From the NCBI GenBank assembly GCA_963835735.1, contig CAWIGP010000002.1:1178001-1242000 (forward strand): a stretch of 64,000 nucleotides of DNA. Direction: 5' to 3'. The number at the start of each line of letters is the position of its first letter. Positions within the stretch are counted from its first letter, which is position 1. This document shows, in pieces, positions 18,830-27,521 of this stretch. Made by a program: the position numbers and the translations under genes. The notes under the pieces were generated by a model, which saw nothing but the letters and a program-made list of their open reading frames with translations, made no database searches and had not been told where the DNA came from. The stretch comes from DASQMT01 sp963835735 (GTDB taxonomy: Bacteria > Actinomycetota > Thermoleophilia > Solirubrobacterales > Solirubrobacteraceae).

Positions 18830-19000
18830 TCAGGAGTCCATCGCCTCGTAGGCCTCGGTCTCCACGAGCTCGGCCAGCTCCTCCTCGTCGGTCTCGACGT
18901 CGTGCTCGTCGGCGAGGTGGGCGCCGAGCAGCCGGGTCAGCTCCTCGTTCCCGGCGGCCTGGAGGGTCTCACCGCATTCGTTGCACTCGATCACCTGCAT
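18830..19000 (-). CDS. possible separate DUF1059-like zinc-binding protein (internal start in rpiB)
   Basis: 56 residues from ATG 19000, in the same frame as rpiB. It begins with a Cys-x2-Cys hook (MQVIECNECGETLQA), then EELTRLLGAHLADEHDVE and a strongly acidic tail. The consensus ribosome binding site just upstream is better than that of most genes here, arguing that it can be translated on its own. Whether the free form, the fusion, or both exist cannot be told from sequence. Confidence 0.55.
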   Translation of the reverse strand: MQVIECNECGETLQAAGNEELTRLLGAHLADEHDVETDEEELAELVETEAYEAMDS

Positions 19001-19462
19001 GGCTACCTCCTGCCCCGTGAACTCGCGCTCGATCGCGTCGATCTTGCCCACCCTGCGAACGTGGCGCTCCTCGTGCGAGTACTCGGCAACCGCGTACGCG
19101 GCGATGATCTCCGCCGCGTAGGCCGGTCCGACCACGCGGGCGCCGAGGCACAGCACGTTGCAGTGGTCGTGCTCGACGGCCTGGTGCCCGGTGTAGGTGT
19201 CGGACGCCGTCGCCGCGCGGATGCCGGGGAACTTGCACGCCGCCACCGCGACGCCCGCGCCGGAGCCGCACACGATCACCGCGCGCTCGGCCCTGCCGTC
19301 GAGCACCGCCTCGCAGGCGTCGCGCGCGACGTCCGGATAGTCGACGGGGTCGGTCGACCACGTGCCGAGGTCGATCGGCTCGTGCCCCGCCGCCTTCAGC
19401 GTCTCCAGCACCACCGGCTTGAGCGGGAACCCGGCGTGGTCGAACGCGCAGGCCACCTTCAT
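18830..19462 (-). CDS. rpiB: ribose-5-phosphate isomerase B fused to a DUF1059-like domain
   Basis: 210 residues from ATG 19462. Residues 1-150 are RpiB, interconverting ribose-5-P and ribulose-5-P: CAFDHAGFPLKP at the N-terminus, the phosphate loop VCGSGAGVAVAACKFPGIRA and HDHCNVLCLGARVVG. With no stop, the frame runs on into a 56-residue tail beginning at Met155, with a Cys-x2-Cys (VIECNECGETL) and HLADEHDVE, resembling the small metal-binding DUF1059 proteins. A perfect AGGAGGT six bases before Met155 means the tail may also be made separately. It overlaps the ROK kinase stop (ATGA) and ends the pentose phosphate cluster. Confidence 0.9.
   Translation of the reverse strand: MKVACAFDHAGFPLKPVVLETLKAAGHEPIDLGTWSTDPVDYPDVARDACEAVLDGRAERAVIVCGSGAGVAVAACKFPGIRAATASDTYTGHQAVEHDHCNVLCLGARVVGPAYAAEIIAAYAVAEYSHEERHVRRVGKIDAIEREFTGQEVAMQVIECNECGETLQAAGNEELTRLLGAHLADEHDVETDEEELAELVETEAYEAMDS
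19005..19011 (-). promoter_or_regulatory. strong internal ribosome binding site (AGGAGGT)
   Basis: On the minus strand AGGAGGT lies four bases before the ATG at 19000, inside the open frame of rpiB. It decides that an internal translation start is plausible. Confidence 0.7.
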
Positions 19463-20436
19463 GCCGGCGCCTTCGCCCGCGCGAGAGCCCATTCCTGCAT
19501 GGCCACGGTGGCGGCACCGAGCACGCCCGCCTGCGGTCCGTGGCGCGCCAGCCGCACCTTCGTCTGCGTCCCGGCGCCCGGCACGGTGTGGCGCCGCGCG
19601 GTCCGCTCGGCCGGTACCAGGAGCAGGTCGCCCGCCAGCGAGACGCCGCCGCCGATCACGATCTCGTCCGGATCGAACGTGTTGATCGCGTTCGCGATCC
19701 CGATTCCTAGCCGCTCGCCGAGCACCCGGATCACATGTTGGCAGTGCACGTCGCCCTCGCGCGCCCCCTCGACGGCGTCGCTGCCCGTGATCTCGTCGCC
19801 CTTGGCCAGCCGCCGCCCGAGGAACGACTTCGGGTGCGTGCGGGCCGACTCCAGCGCGAGCCGGTCGAGCGCGCGGCCGGACGCCAGCTTCTCGAGCGAG
19901 CCCGGCTGCGGGAAGTTGCCCGGGTCGGCGGGCGCGCCGTCGGCCAGCTCGAGGCCGATCATCGTGTGGCCGAGCTCGGCGGCGCTCGTCGCGCCGCGGT
20001 ACAGCTTCCCGTTCAGCACGAGGCCGCCGCCGACGCCCGTGCCGATCGTGAACATGATCAGGTTCTCGCACACGATCTGCCCGCCGGCCGACGCCTCGAC
20101 GAGCGCCGCACACGACGCGTCGTTCTCGACGTAGACCGGCAGCCTGCAGCGCTCGGACAGCAGCGCGCGCAGCGGCAGGTCCGAGAGCGGGAGGTTGACG
20201 CTGTGCCGCACCCGGCCGGACGCGAACTCGATGATCGACGGCAGCCCGACCGCCACGGCGCGTGCGTTGTCGCCGCCGTGCTCGCCGACCTGCGCGACGA
20301 TCTGGTCAACCAGCGCATCGCTCGATTCGGTGCGCGTGGGCAGCGGGTCGAAGACCTCGTACTCGCCGTGCTCGAGCACCGCGGTCACGATCTTGGTTCC
20401 GCCGACGTCGACGCCGATGAAGCGCCCGTCGTTCAT
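19459..20436 (-). CDS. ROK-family sugar kinase (putative glucokinase)
   Basis: 325 residues. Phosphorylates glucose or a related sugar, feeding the pentose phosphate enzymes next to it. The ATP-binding motif GVDVGGTKIVTAVLE, the catalytic-base region VYVENDASCAALVE (Asp) and TIGTGVGGGLVLNGKLYRG are intact. The usual ROK zinc motif CxCGxxGCxE is missing: after ELGHTMIGLELADG the sequence is PADPGNFPQPGSLEKLASG, keeping the Gly and Glu but no Cys. It overlaps pgl and rpiB by four bases on either side. Glucokinase is the likeliest role from context, not proven. Confidence 0.88.
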   Translation of the reverse strand: MNDGRFIGVDVGGTKIVTAVLEHGEYEVFDPLPTRTESSDALVDQIVAQVGEHGGDNARAVAVGLPSIIEFASGRVRHSVNLPLSDLPLRALLSERCRLPVYVENDASCAALVEASAGGQIVCENLIMFTIGTGVGGGLVLNGKLYRGATSAAELGHTMIGLELADGAPADPGNFPQPGSLEKLASGRALDRLALESARTHPKSFLGRRLAKGDEITGSDAVEGAREGDVHCQHVIRVLGERLGIGIANAINTFDPDEIVIGGGVSLAGDLLLVPAERTARRHTVPGAGTQTKVRLARHGPQAGVLGAATVAMQEWALARAKAPA

Positions 20437-21146
20437 CCCGTCACCGTTCCGCTGGCCAGCTCAGCGGCCGCGGCGGCGTCGAGCAGGAGGCTCAGCGCGC
20501 CCGCGCCGGGGCGCACGTGCGCCGCGGGCGCCGCCGGGTCGGGCGGATCGCCGAACGCGCGCCGCACCGCGGCGGCCTTGTCGGCGCCGGTGACGAGGAA
20601 CACGACCTTGCGCGCCGCGTTGAACAACGGCAGCGTGAGCGTCACGCGCGGCACCTGCGGCTCCATTCCCGCCTCGGGCACCCCGACGGCGAGCCGCTGC
20701 GTCTCCTCAACGGCCGGCTTGCCGGGGAACAGCGACGCCGTATGGGCGTCGGGGCCGAGGCCCATCAACGCCAGGTCGATGCGCGGGTGGTTGCCGAGCA
20801 CCTCGCGCAGCAGCGACTCGTAGGCCGCCGCCGCCGCGTCCGCGCCCAGCGTGGTGTCGACCGCGACGAGCCGCGGGCGCCGCGCCTCGGGCAGCCGCTC
20901 GATCAGCGACTCGCGCACCAGCCGCAGGTTCGAGCGCTCGTCCTCCGGCGGCACGATCCGCTCGTCGCCGAGCCACAGCGTCGCCGCGCTGAGGTCGGCG
21001 CCGGTCTTGGCCGCCAGCTCGTACGCCCGCCGCGGGGTCGAGCCGCCGGAGAGCGCGACGTGCCCGCCCGCGGCGGCCACGCCGATCAGCAGGTCGGCGA
21101 CCTCGGCGGCCGGGTCGTCGACGACGCGGATATCGGTCGGCGTCAC
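20433..21146 (-). CDS. pgl: 6-phosphogluconolactonase
   Basis: 237 residues from GTG 21146. Hydrolyses 6-phosphogluconolactone, the second oxidative pentose phosphate step. Family motifs: HVALSGGSTPRRAYELAA at the N-terminus, LWLGDERIVPPEDERSN with the catalytic-site Asp-Glu-Arg, and MGLGPDAHTASLFPG with the active-site His. Length is standard for the bacterial Pgl/DevB group. The stop overlaps the ROK kinase start by four bases. An inverted-repeat element separates it from opcA upstream, so it may be transcribed apart from the first half of the cluster. Confidence 0.95.
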   Translation of the reverse strand: MTPTDIRVVDDPAAEVADLLIGVAAAGGHVALSGGSTPRRAYELAAKTGADLSAATLWLGDERIVPPEDERSNLRLVRESLIERLPEARRPRLVAVDTTLGADAAAAAYESLLREVLGNHPRIDLALMGLGPDAHTASLFPGKPAVEETQRLAVGVPEAGMEPQVPRVTLTLPLFNAARKVVFLVTGADKAAAVRRAFGDPPDPAAPAAHVRPGAGALSLLLDAAAAAELASGTVTG

Positions 21147-21170
21147 TGCGACGTCATCCTAGGACGCCTT

Positions 21171-21311
21171 GAACTGCGGGCATTGAGGGAGCGGGATCAG
21201 CCGATTCTCGGCTCTGTTGCGCTTTAGCCGCGGATAGCGCGGTCAAGGCGCAACAGAGCATTTCGCGAGACCTGCGCGGCACTCCGTGCTCCCCTTCAAT
21301 GCCCGCAGTTC
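21171..21311. repeat. long inverted-repeat element, copy 2
   Basis: A 141-bp element bounded by a perfect 16-base inverted repeat, GAACTGCGGGCATTGA at 21171-21186 and its complement at 21296-21311. Inside is a perfect 12-bp stem, GCTCTGTTGCGC (21211-21222) with its complement at 21248-21259. It lies within the minus-strand sugar cluster between opcA and pgl, where a strong hairpin would lower expression of the downstream genes or act as a processing site. Ends match copies 1 and 3; the middle differs. Confidence 0.85.
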
Positions 21312-21326
21312 GTGCCGGCAAGCCGC

Positions 21327-22382
21327 TCATCCCACCAACACCCGCCCCGCGTCGAGCGCCGGCTTGTACGTCGGGTCGCGCAGCAGCGCCTGCCTGACAC
21401 CCTCGCCGAGGATCCCCGACTCCCCGCGCGAGGCGCCCAGCACCCGCCACGCCTGCTCGGCGCCGTCACGCGCCCGGCGCACGGCGCGCAGGCCACCCGG
21501 CCCGCGGTCGAGCGAGACCGCCTCGCCCGAGGCCATCTCGATCGTCACGCCCTCCAGGCCTGGCGCTCCGAGATCGGCCGGCCGCAGCTCCAGCACGACC
21601 TCGCCGCGCCGCGCGCGCGAGTGGCCGACGAGGTGGGTGCCGCGCTGTGCGAGCGCCTCCGGGCGCCAGCCCAGCCGCGACACGAGCCACCCGCACAGCA
21701 GCACGCCGGCCGCGACGGAGTCCGCACGGTGGCGCACGACGACCTTGTCGATCGCCCCGAGCGCGTGCCGCATCGGCGGCGGGTCGAACGTCGCGGCGAT
21801 CCGCTCGCGCCACGGCGTGGTGCGCAGCCAGGCGAGGTCGACGACGTACGCCGAAAGCGCGAGGTCGGCAGCACGCTCGAACGCCTCGGCCGGCTGCGGC
21901 TCGTCCTGCGTGTCGATCAGCACGATGTTGGCGAGCCGGCGCAGCACCTCCACCGCGTCGTGATGCCCGTGCGGGGCCCACACCATCGTGGCGAGGTCGG
22001 GGACCAGCAGCGGGTCGACGATCGTGTCGAGGTTGTCGACGTGCTGCGGGCCGACGTCGACCTCGACGCGCTCGCGCCCGACCGCGATGTGGCCGGGCTC
22101 GTGCACCGCGTCGTCGGCGGCGACCGTCGCCCACGCGTCGATCTGCGTGCGGCCCTCGTCGATCGCGGCGATCACGAGCCGCGACGGGTGGTAGCGGCCC
22201 ACGCGCGCCAGCCGGTTCTCGACCTCGCCGCGGAAGCTGCGGTCGAGGATCACGACGAGGTTCATCACGCGCGCGGGCACGAACGTGCGATCCATCTGGT
22301 AGCGCTTTCCGAGCAGGTCCCGCAGCGCCGCCTCGATCGCGCTGGGCGTCGTGTTGCGGGCGCTCCAGACGTCCTCGCTCAC
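21327..22382 (-). CDS. opcA: glucose-6-phosphate dehydrogenase assembly protein OpcA
   Basis: 351 residues from GTG 22382, which overlaps the zwf stop by four bases (GTGA). OpcA tunes or assembles glucose-6-phosphate dehydrogenase in actinobacteria and cyanobacteria. Recognised by position directly after zwf and by features such as ARVMNLVVILD near the N-terminus, VHEPGHIAVGRERVEVDVG in the middle and the two-domain alpha/beta pattern without catalytic motifs. A reading frame extending to 23093 runs through zwf and is Arg/Ala-rich, so it is discarded. Confidence 0.9.
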   Translation of the reverse strand: MSEDVWSARNTTPSAIEAALRDLLGKRYQMDRTFVPARVMNLVVILDRSFRGEVENRLARVGRYHPSRLVIAAIDEGRTQIDAWATVAADDAVHEPGHIAVGRERVEVDVGPQHVDNLDTIVDPLLVPDLATMVWAPHGHHDAVEVLRRLANIVLIDTQDEPQPAEAFERAADLALSAYVVDLAWLRTTPWRERIAATFDPPPMRHALGAIDKVVVRHRADSVAAGVLLCGWLVSRLGWRPEALAQRGTHLVGHSRARRGEVVLELRPADLGAPGLEGVTIEMASGEAVSLDRGPGGLRAVRRARDGAEQAWRVLGASRGESGILGEGVRQALLRDPTYKPALDAGRVLVG

Positions 22383-23908
22383 AGCTTCCGCCACTGATGC
22401 GGTCCCAACAGCGCGTCGGCCTCCTTGGGACCCTCGCTGCCGGACGCGTACGTGGGCAGCGGACCGTCGCGGTCGGAGCGGTGCCACGCCTCGAGCACCG
22501 GGTCGATGATCGACCACTGCGCGTCGACCTCGTCGTTGCGGGTGAACAGCGTCGCGTCGCCGCGCATCGCGTCGAGGATCAGGCGCTCGTAGGCCTCCGG
22601 CGACTGCGACATGAACGAGCTGCCGTACAGGAACTCCATGTTCACCGGCCGGATGCGCAGGCGCGGGCCCGGGATCTTCGCGCCGAGCGAGAGCGATACG
22701 CCCTCGTTCGGCTGCACGGTGAGGATCAGCTGATTGGGCTGCACACCGACCGATCCCTCCGACTGGAACGCCTGGTGCGGGACCGGCTTGAGCTGCACCG
22801 CGATCTCGGTGACCTTGCGCGCCAGCCGCTTGCCCGTGCGCAGGTAGATCGGCACGCCGGCCCAGCGCCAGTTGTGCACCTCGAGCCTGAGCGCCGCGTA
22901 CGTCTCGGTGTGCGAGTCGGGCGCGACGCCCTCCTCCTGCAGGTAGCCGACGACGTCGTCGCCGCCCGCCGTGCCCGCCGTGTACTGCGCCCGCACCGTC
23001 TCGTTCGGGTCCGGCGGCGTGATCGCGGTGAGCACCTTGACCTTCTCGTCGCGCACCTTGTTGGCCTCGAACGACGCCGGCGGCTCCATGCACGTGAGCG
23101 CTACGAGCTGCAGCATGTGGTTCTGCACGAGGTCGCGCAGCGCGCCCGCGGTGTCGTAGTAGCCGGCGCGCGTGCCGATGCCCATGTCCTCGGCGGCGGT
23201 GATCTGGATCTGGTCGATGAAGTTCCGGTTCCAGATCGGCTCGAACATCATGTTCGCGAACCGGAACGCCATCACGTTCTGGACCGTCTCCTTGCCGAGG
23301 TAGTGGTCGATGCGGAAGACCTGGCGCTCACGGAAGACGCCGGCGACGCACCGCTGGAGCTCGCGCGCGGAGTGCAGGTCGAAACCGAACGGCTTCTCGA
23401 TCACGATGCGCACGTCGGCGGTCTCGTGGTGGTGCAGGCCGGCGTCCTTGAGCTGCTTGACGATGACCGGGAAGAACTCCGGCCCGGTCGAGAGGTAGTA
23501 GTCGCGGTTGAGCGGCTGCCCGATCTCCTCGTCGAGCTGGTCGAGCGTCTTCGCGAGCTTCTTGTAGCCCTCGGGATCGTCGAAGTTCGACCCGATGTAC
23601 TGCACGTGGTCGAGCAGCCCGTTCAGCACCTCCTCGTCCGGCTGGCGGCGCGAGTACTCGCGGATCGACGCCCGGCACTCCTCGGCGAAGTCGGCGTGGG
23701 CCTTCTCGCGCCGCGCGATCCCGACGAGCTTGAAGCGCTCGGGCAGCGCGCCCTCGTGGGCGAGGTTGTACAGCGCCGGCAACAGCTTGCGATGTGCAAG
23801 GTCGCCGGTCGCGCCGAAGATGACCAGCGTCGTAGGCGGCACGGGGAGCCGCTCCAAGCCCTCGACGAGCGGGTTCTCTTCGAGCGCGGGGGGCGTGTCG
23901 ACGGCCAT
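22379..23908 (-). CDS. zwf: glucose-6-phosphate 1-dehydrogenase
   Basis: 509 residues, first oxidative step of the pentose phosphate pathway, yielding NAD(P)H. Dinucleotide loop FGATGDLAHRKLLPAL at residues 31-46, the substrate/catalytic signature FRIDHYLGKETVQN (catalytic His near 202) and EKPFGFDLHSAREL are all present. Only seven bases separate it from gnd upstream, and its stop overlaps opcA, so gnd-zwf-opcA is one transcript. No odd residues seen. Confidence 0.97.
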   Translation of the reverse strand: MAVDTPPALEENPLVEGLERLPVPPTTLVIFGATGDLAHRKLLPALYNLAHEGALPERFKLVGIARREKAHADFAEECRASIREYSRRQPDEEVLNGLLDHVQYIGSNFDDPEGYKKLAKTLDQLDEEIGQPLNRDYYLSTGPEFFPVIVKQLKDAGLHHHETADVRIVIEKPFGFDLHSARELQRCVAGVFRERQVFRIDHYLGKETVQNVMAFRFANMMFEPIWNRNFIDQIQITAAEDMGIGTRAGYYDTAGALRDLVQNHMLQLVALTCMEPPASFEANKVRDEKVKVLTAITPPDPNETVRAQYTAGTAGGDDVVGYLQEEGVAPDSHTETYAALRLEVHNWRWAGVPIYLRTGKRLARKVTEIAVQLKPVPHQAFQSEGSVGVQPNQLILTVQPNEGVSLSLGAKIPGPRLRIRPVNMEFLYGSSFMSQSPEAYERLILDAMRGDATLFTRNDEVDAQWSIIDPVLEAWHRSDRDGPLPTYASGSEGPKEADALLGPHQWRKL

Positions 23909-23915
23909 CGCAGCC

Positions 23916-24827
23916 TCAGCTCCCGCCGGTGCGCTCGACAGCGTGCCCGCCGAACTGGTTGCGCAGCGCCGCGAGCACGCGTTCGCTGTAGTCGCCCTCG
24001 TCGCGCGAGTAGAAGCGCGCGAACAGCGACGCGGTGATGACCGGCATCGGGACGTCGTGGTCGATCGCGTCGGCGATCGTCCAGCGCCCCTCGCCGGAGT
24101 CCGCGACGTAGCCCTTGATCTGCGCGAGGTCGTTGCCCTCCGCCCTGAAGGCGCGCTCGGCGAGCTCGCACAGCCACGAGCGGACGACCGATCCCTGGTT
24201 CCACAGGTGCGCGACCTCCGCCAGCTCGATCGGGAACTTCGACTTGTGCATCAGCTCGAAGCCTTCGGCGTAGGCCTGCATCATCCCGTACTCCACCCCG
24301 TTGTGGACCATCTTCACGAAGTGCCCGGCGCCCGAGTCGCCGAAGCGGCGCCAGCCGTCCGGCGGGGCGAGCACGTCGAGGATCGGCGCGAGCCGCCGGA
24401 CGGACTCCTCGTGTCCGCCCACCATCATGCAGTAGCCGACCTCGAGCCCCCACACGCCGCCGGAGACGCCGACGTCGATGTAGTGGATGCCCTGGGCGTC
24501 GAGCGCGCCGGCGCGGCGGACGTCGTCGTGCCAGTTCGTGTTGCCGCCGTCGACGATCGTGTCGCCCGGCGCGAGCAACCGGGACAGCTCGTCGATCGTC
24601 TGCTCGGTCGGATCGCCGGCCGGGATCATCAGCCAGACGAGGCGCGGGGCGTCGAGCTTGGCCACGAGGTCCTCGAGCGAGGAGGCGCCGATCGCGCCCT
24701 GGGCCTCGGCGGCGTCGATGTTGTGCTGGTTGTGGTCGTTCGCGACGACCTTGTGGTCCGAGTCGCGATGGATGCGATGGACCATGTTGCCGCCCATCTT
24801 GCCGAGGCCGATGAAGCCGAGTTGCAT
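23916..24827 (-). CDS. gnd: 6-phosphogluconate dehydrogenase, decarboxylating, short type
   Basis: 303 residues. Converts 6-phosphogluconate to ribulose-5-phosphate and CO2. The Rossmann loop GFIGLGKMGGNMV is at residues 4-16, the substrate motif DVGVSGGVWGLEVGYCMMVG near 118-137, and the catalytic Lys region GHFVKMVHNGVEYGMMQAYA near 170. The length of about 300, versus 470 for the NADP-type enzyme, matches the GndA/YqeC-like group that often prefers NAD. ATG 24827 directly follows the TAG of tal-pgi with no gap. Confidence 0.95.
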   Translation of the reverse strand: MQLGFIGLGKMGGNMVHRIHRDSDHKVVANDHNQHNIDAAEAQGAIGASSLEDLVAKLDAPRLVWLMIPAGDPTEQTIDELSRLLAPGDTIVDGGNTNWHDDVRRAGALDAQGIHYIDVGVSGGVWGLEVGYCMMVGGHEESVRRLAPILDVLAPPDGWRRFGDSGAGHFVKMVHNGVEYGMMQAYAEGFELMHKSKFPIELAEVAHLWNQGSVVRSWLCELAERAFRAEGNDLAQIKGYVADSGEGRWTIADAIDHDVPMPVITASLFARFYSRDEGDYSERVLAALRNQFGGHAVERTGGS

Positions 24828-27521
24828 CTACAAGCCTTCCTGGAGTCGGGAGATCGAGCCCGCCGCGTCGCCCGCGTCGAGCCGTACGCGCGCGGCCGGT
24901 AAGCCATGGCCACGCAGCGTCTGTAGGTCGCCGTCGGCCTGCGCGTTGATGAGCGTGCGGAACGAGTGGGGCCGGCCGGGCACGTCGAGGTCGTCCGGCG
25001 CGTCGTGCACGAGCTGCAGGAAGCGCCCGACCGGCGGGCCGCCCTTGTGGAACTGGCCCGTCGAGTGCAGGAAGCGCGGCCCGTACCCGAACGTCGTCGC
25101 GACGCCGTAGCGCTCGATCAGCTTCGCGCGCAGCCCGGCGACGGCCGAGTCGATCGCGTCGTCGTAGGGCAGGTAGCCCATGATCGCGATGTAGGCCGGC
25201 GGGGCCGCCCCGTCGAGCAGGTCCGCGAGCGAGCCGTCCTCGAGCCCCTCCGGCGTGCCCTGATCGAGCACCCGCGCGGTGTTGTCCTTGGCCTCCTGCA
25301 CGTTGGGCTGGTCGAACGGGTTGATCCCGAGCACCCAGCCGGCGACCGCGGTGGCGAACTCGGCGAAGAAGAACACGCGGCCGAGGTCGCTCGGGCCCGC
25401 CGCGGTGAGCGTTACCGTCGGGTGCCCGGCGGCGGCCAGTGCGGCGACCGCGCCCGCGTGGCCCGCGTCGGGCGAGTCGGCGTCGCGCAGATGCACGAAC
25501 ACGCGGTCGGCGCCGTAGGCGGATGGGTCGACGAGCGGCTCGTCGGCGATCGGCAGGATGCCGCGGCCCTGCTTACCGGTCGACTCGGCCACCAGCTGCT
25601 CGGCCCACAGTCCGAACGAGGTCAGCGGCGGGTCGACCACGAACGCCAGCTTGTCGCGGCCGCGCACCGCCAGCTCGCCCAGCGCGACGCCGAGCCACAG
25701 GCCGGAGTCGCCCTCGGTCAGCTCGCAGTTCTCGGCCGCGACCTGCGCGCCCTCGAGCACCGCCTGGACGTCGACGCCGGCCAGCGCCGCGGGCACGATC
25801 CCGAACGGCGACAGCGCGGAGTAGCGGCCGCCGATCTCGGGGTCGCCGCGGAACACGCGGCGGAACCCCTCGCGCTCGGCGAGCTGCTGCATCGACGTGC
25901 CCGGGTCGGTGATCGCGACGAAGTGCGCGGGGTCGGGCTGCAGGCCGCGGAAGTACGCGAGCAGCGCGTTCGGCTCGATCGTGCCGCCGGACTTCGACGA
26001 GACGATGAACAGCGTGCGCGCGACGTCGATCGCATCCGTGACCGCCCGGATCTGCAGCGGCTCGGTCGAGTCGAGCACGTGCAGCCGGAGCGCGTCGGCG
26101 TCCGGCGGCGTCGAGCGGCGGAACACCTCGGGCGCGAGGCTGGAGCCGCCCATCCCGAGGAGCACCGCGTCGGTGTAGCCGTCGGCGCGCACCTCGGCCA
26201 CGAACTCCCGGATCGCCGGCAGGTCCTCGTGCAGCTTGTCCGCGATCGTCAACCAGCCGAGCCGGTCCTCGACCTCGGGCGTGCCGGCCGGCGCCCAGAG
26301 CGTGCCGTCCTTGCGCCAGATCCGGCGCACGACATCCTCCGCGCGCGCCTTGGCCAGGCGTCCGGCGACGGGCTGCTCGGAGTCGGGCGGCAGGTCGGCC
26401 TCGAACGAGGCCGGCCGGCCGGTGACGATCGCCTCGCGCTTGGCCTCGATCCCGGCGAGCAGCTTGTTCATCGGGACGACGAACGCCTCGATGCCGTCGC
26501 GCAGCAGCTTGTCGGTGACGTCGTCGATATCGATGCCGGCGTCGCGCAGCGCGGACAGGTCGGGCGCGGGGTCGGCGTCGGCGGTCGCGCCGGTCACCTC
26601 GCCCTCGCCGGCCGCTGCCTGGAGCGTGGCGAGCGGCATCGTGTTGACCGTGTCCGGCCCGACGAGGCCGTAGACGTACATCGTCTCCGGGTAGGCGGGA
26701 TTCTTCACGCCGGTCGACGCCCACAGCGGCCGCTGCACGGGGCAGCCGGCGGCGCGCAGCGCGGCGAACTGCTCGCCGCGGAACACGCGCGTGAACGCCT
26801 TGTAGGCGGCGCGCGCGTTGGCGAGCCCGGCGCGGCCCTGGACGTCCTCGCGCCCGGCGGCCGCCAAGCGCTTGTCGACCTCGGTGTCGACGCGCGAGAC
26901 GAAGAACGAGGCCACGGAGTGGCGGTCCAGCGGCCGGCCGTCGGCGCGCCGGCGCTCCATCGCGCGGATGAACGCCTGCATCACGTCCTCGTAGGCCGAG
27001 ACCGCGAACAGCAGCGTCACGTTGACGTTCAGGCCCTCGTACAGCGCGGCCTCGATCGCCGGGATCCCCTCCGGCGTCGCGGGGATCTTGATCATCAGGT
27101 TGGGACGGTCGACGAGGCCCCAGTACATGCGCGCCTGCTCGATCGTCCCCTCGGTGTCGTGCGCCAGCCGCGGCGCGACCTCGAGCGAGACGTAGCCGTC
27201 CTTGCCGCCGGTGTCGTCGTAGACGCCGCGCAGCGTGTCGGCGGCGAGCTGGACGTCGCGCACGGCCAGCCGGCGGTAGACCTCGCGCGCCGACAGGCCG
27301 TCGCGCGCGGCATCGGCGATGTCCGCGTCGTAGTCGGGCGAGCCGAGGATCGCCTTCTCGAAGATCGCAGGGTTGGAGGTGACGCCGCGCAGCGAGTCCT
27401 CCTCGACCATGCGGGCGAGCTCCCCGCTCTCGATCATGCCGCGGCGGATCTGGTCCAGCCACACGCTGGTGCCGGCGGCGGTCAGCGCCGCGAGCCGCTC
27501 GTTGACCTGGGTGACGCTCAT
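24828..27521 (-). CDS. tal-pgi: bifunctional transaldolase / glucose-6-phosphate isomerase
   Basis: 897 residues joining two enzymes. Residues 1 to about 370 are transaldolase (GVTSNPAIFEKAILGS, LMIKIPATPEGIPAIEAAL with the Schiff-base Lys, PLWASTGVKNPAYPETMYV). From about 400 to the end is glucose-6-phosphate isomerase (VLLGMGGSSLAPEVFRRS near residue 457, FIVSSKSGGTIEPNALL, GQFHKGGPP). The fusion is known in some bacteria and links the non-oxidative branch back to glucose-6-phosphate, which zwf then oxidises. ATG 27521 overlaps the tkt stop (ATGA). No frame break across the junction. Confidence 0.95.
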   Translation of the reverse strand: MSVTQVNERLAALTAAGTSVWLDQIRRGMIESGELARMVEEDSLRGVTSNPAIFEKAILGSPDYDADIADAARDGLSAREVYRRLAVRDVQLAADTLRGVYDDTGGKDGYVSLEVAPRLAHDTEGTIEQARMYWGLVDRPNLMIKIPATPEGIPAIEAALYEGLNVNVTLLFAVSAYEDVMQAFIRAMERRRADGRPLDRHSVASFFVSRVDTEVDKRLAAAGREDVQGRAGLANARAAYKAFTRVFRGEQFAALRAAGCPVQRPLWASTGVKNPAYPETMYVYGLVGPDTVNTMPLATLQAAAGEGEVTGATADADPAPDLSALRDAGIDIDDVTDKLLRDGIEAFVVPMNKLLAGIEAKREAIVTGRPASFEADLPPDSEQPVAGRLAKARAEDVVRRIWRKDGTLWAPAGTPEVEDRLGWLTIADKLHEDLPAIREFVAEVRADGYTDAVLLGMGGSSLAPEVFRRSTPPDADALRLHVLDSTEPLQIRAVTDAIDVARTLFIVSSKSGGTIEPNALLAYFRGLQPDPAHFVAITDPGTSMQQLAEREGFRRVFRGDPEIGGRYSALSPFGIVPAALAGVDVQAVLEGAQVAAENCELTEGDSGLWLGVALGELAVRGRDKLAFVVDPPLTSFGLWAEQLVAESTGKQGRGILPIADEPLVDPSAYGADRVFVHLRDADSPDAGHAGAVAALAAAGHPTVTLTAAGPSDLGRVFFFAEFATAVAGWVLGINPFDQPNVQEAKDNTARVLDQGTPEGLEDGSLADLLDGAAPPAYIAIMGYLPYDDAIDSAVAGLRAKLIERYGVATTFGYGPRFLHSTGQFHKGGPPVGRFLQLVHDAPDDLDVPGRPHSFRTLINAQADGDLQTLRGHGLPAARVRLDAGDAAGSISRLQEGL

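Noticed and set aside
19463..20113. Extension of the rpiB frame upstream
   Set aside because: Runs out of frame through the ROK kinase gene; RpiB begins clearly at MKVACAFDHAGF.
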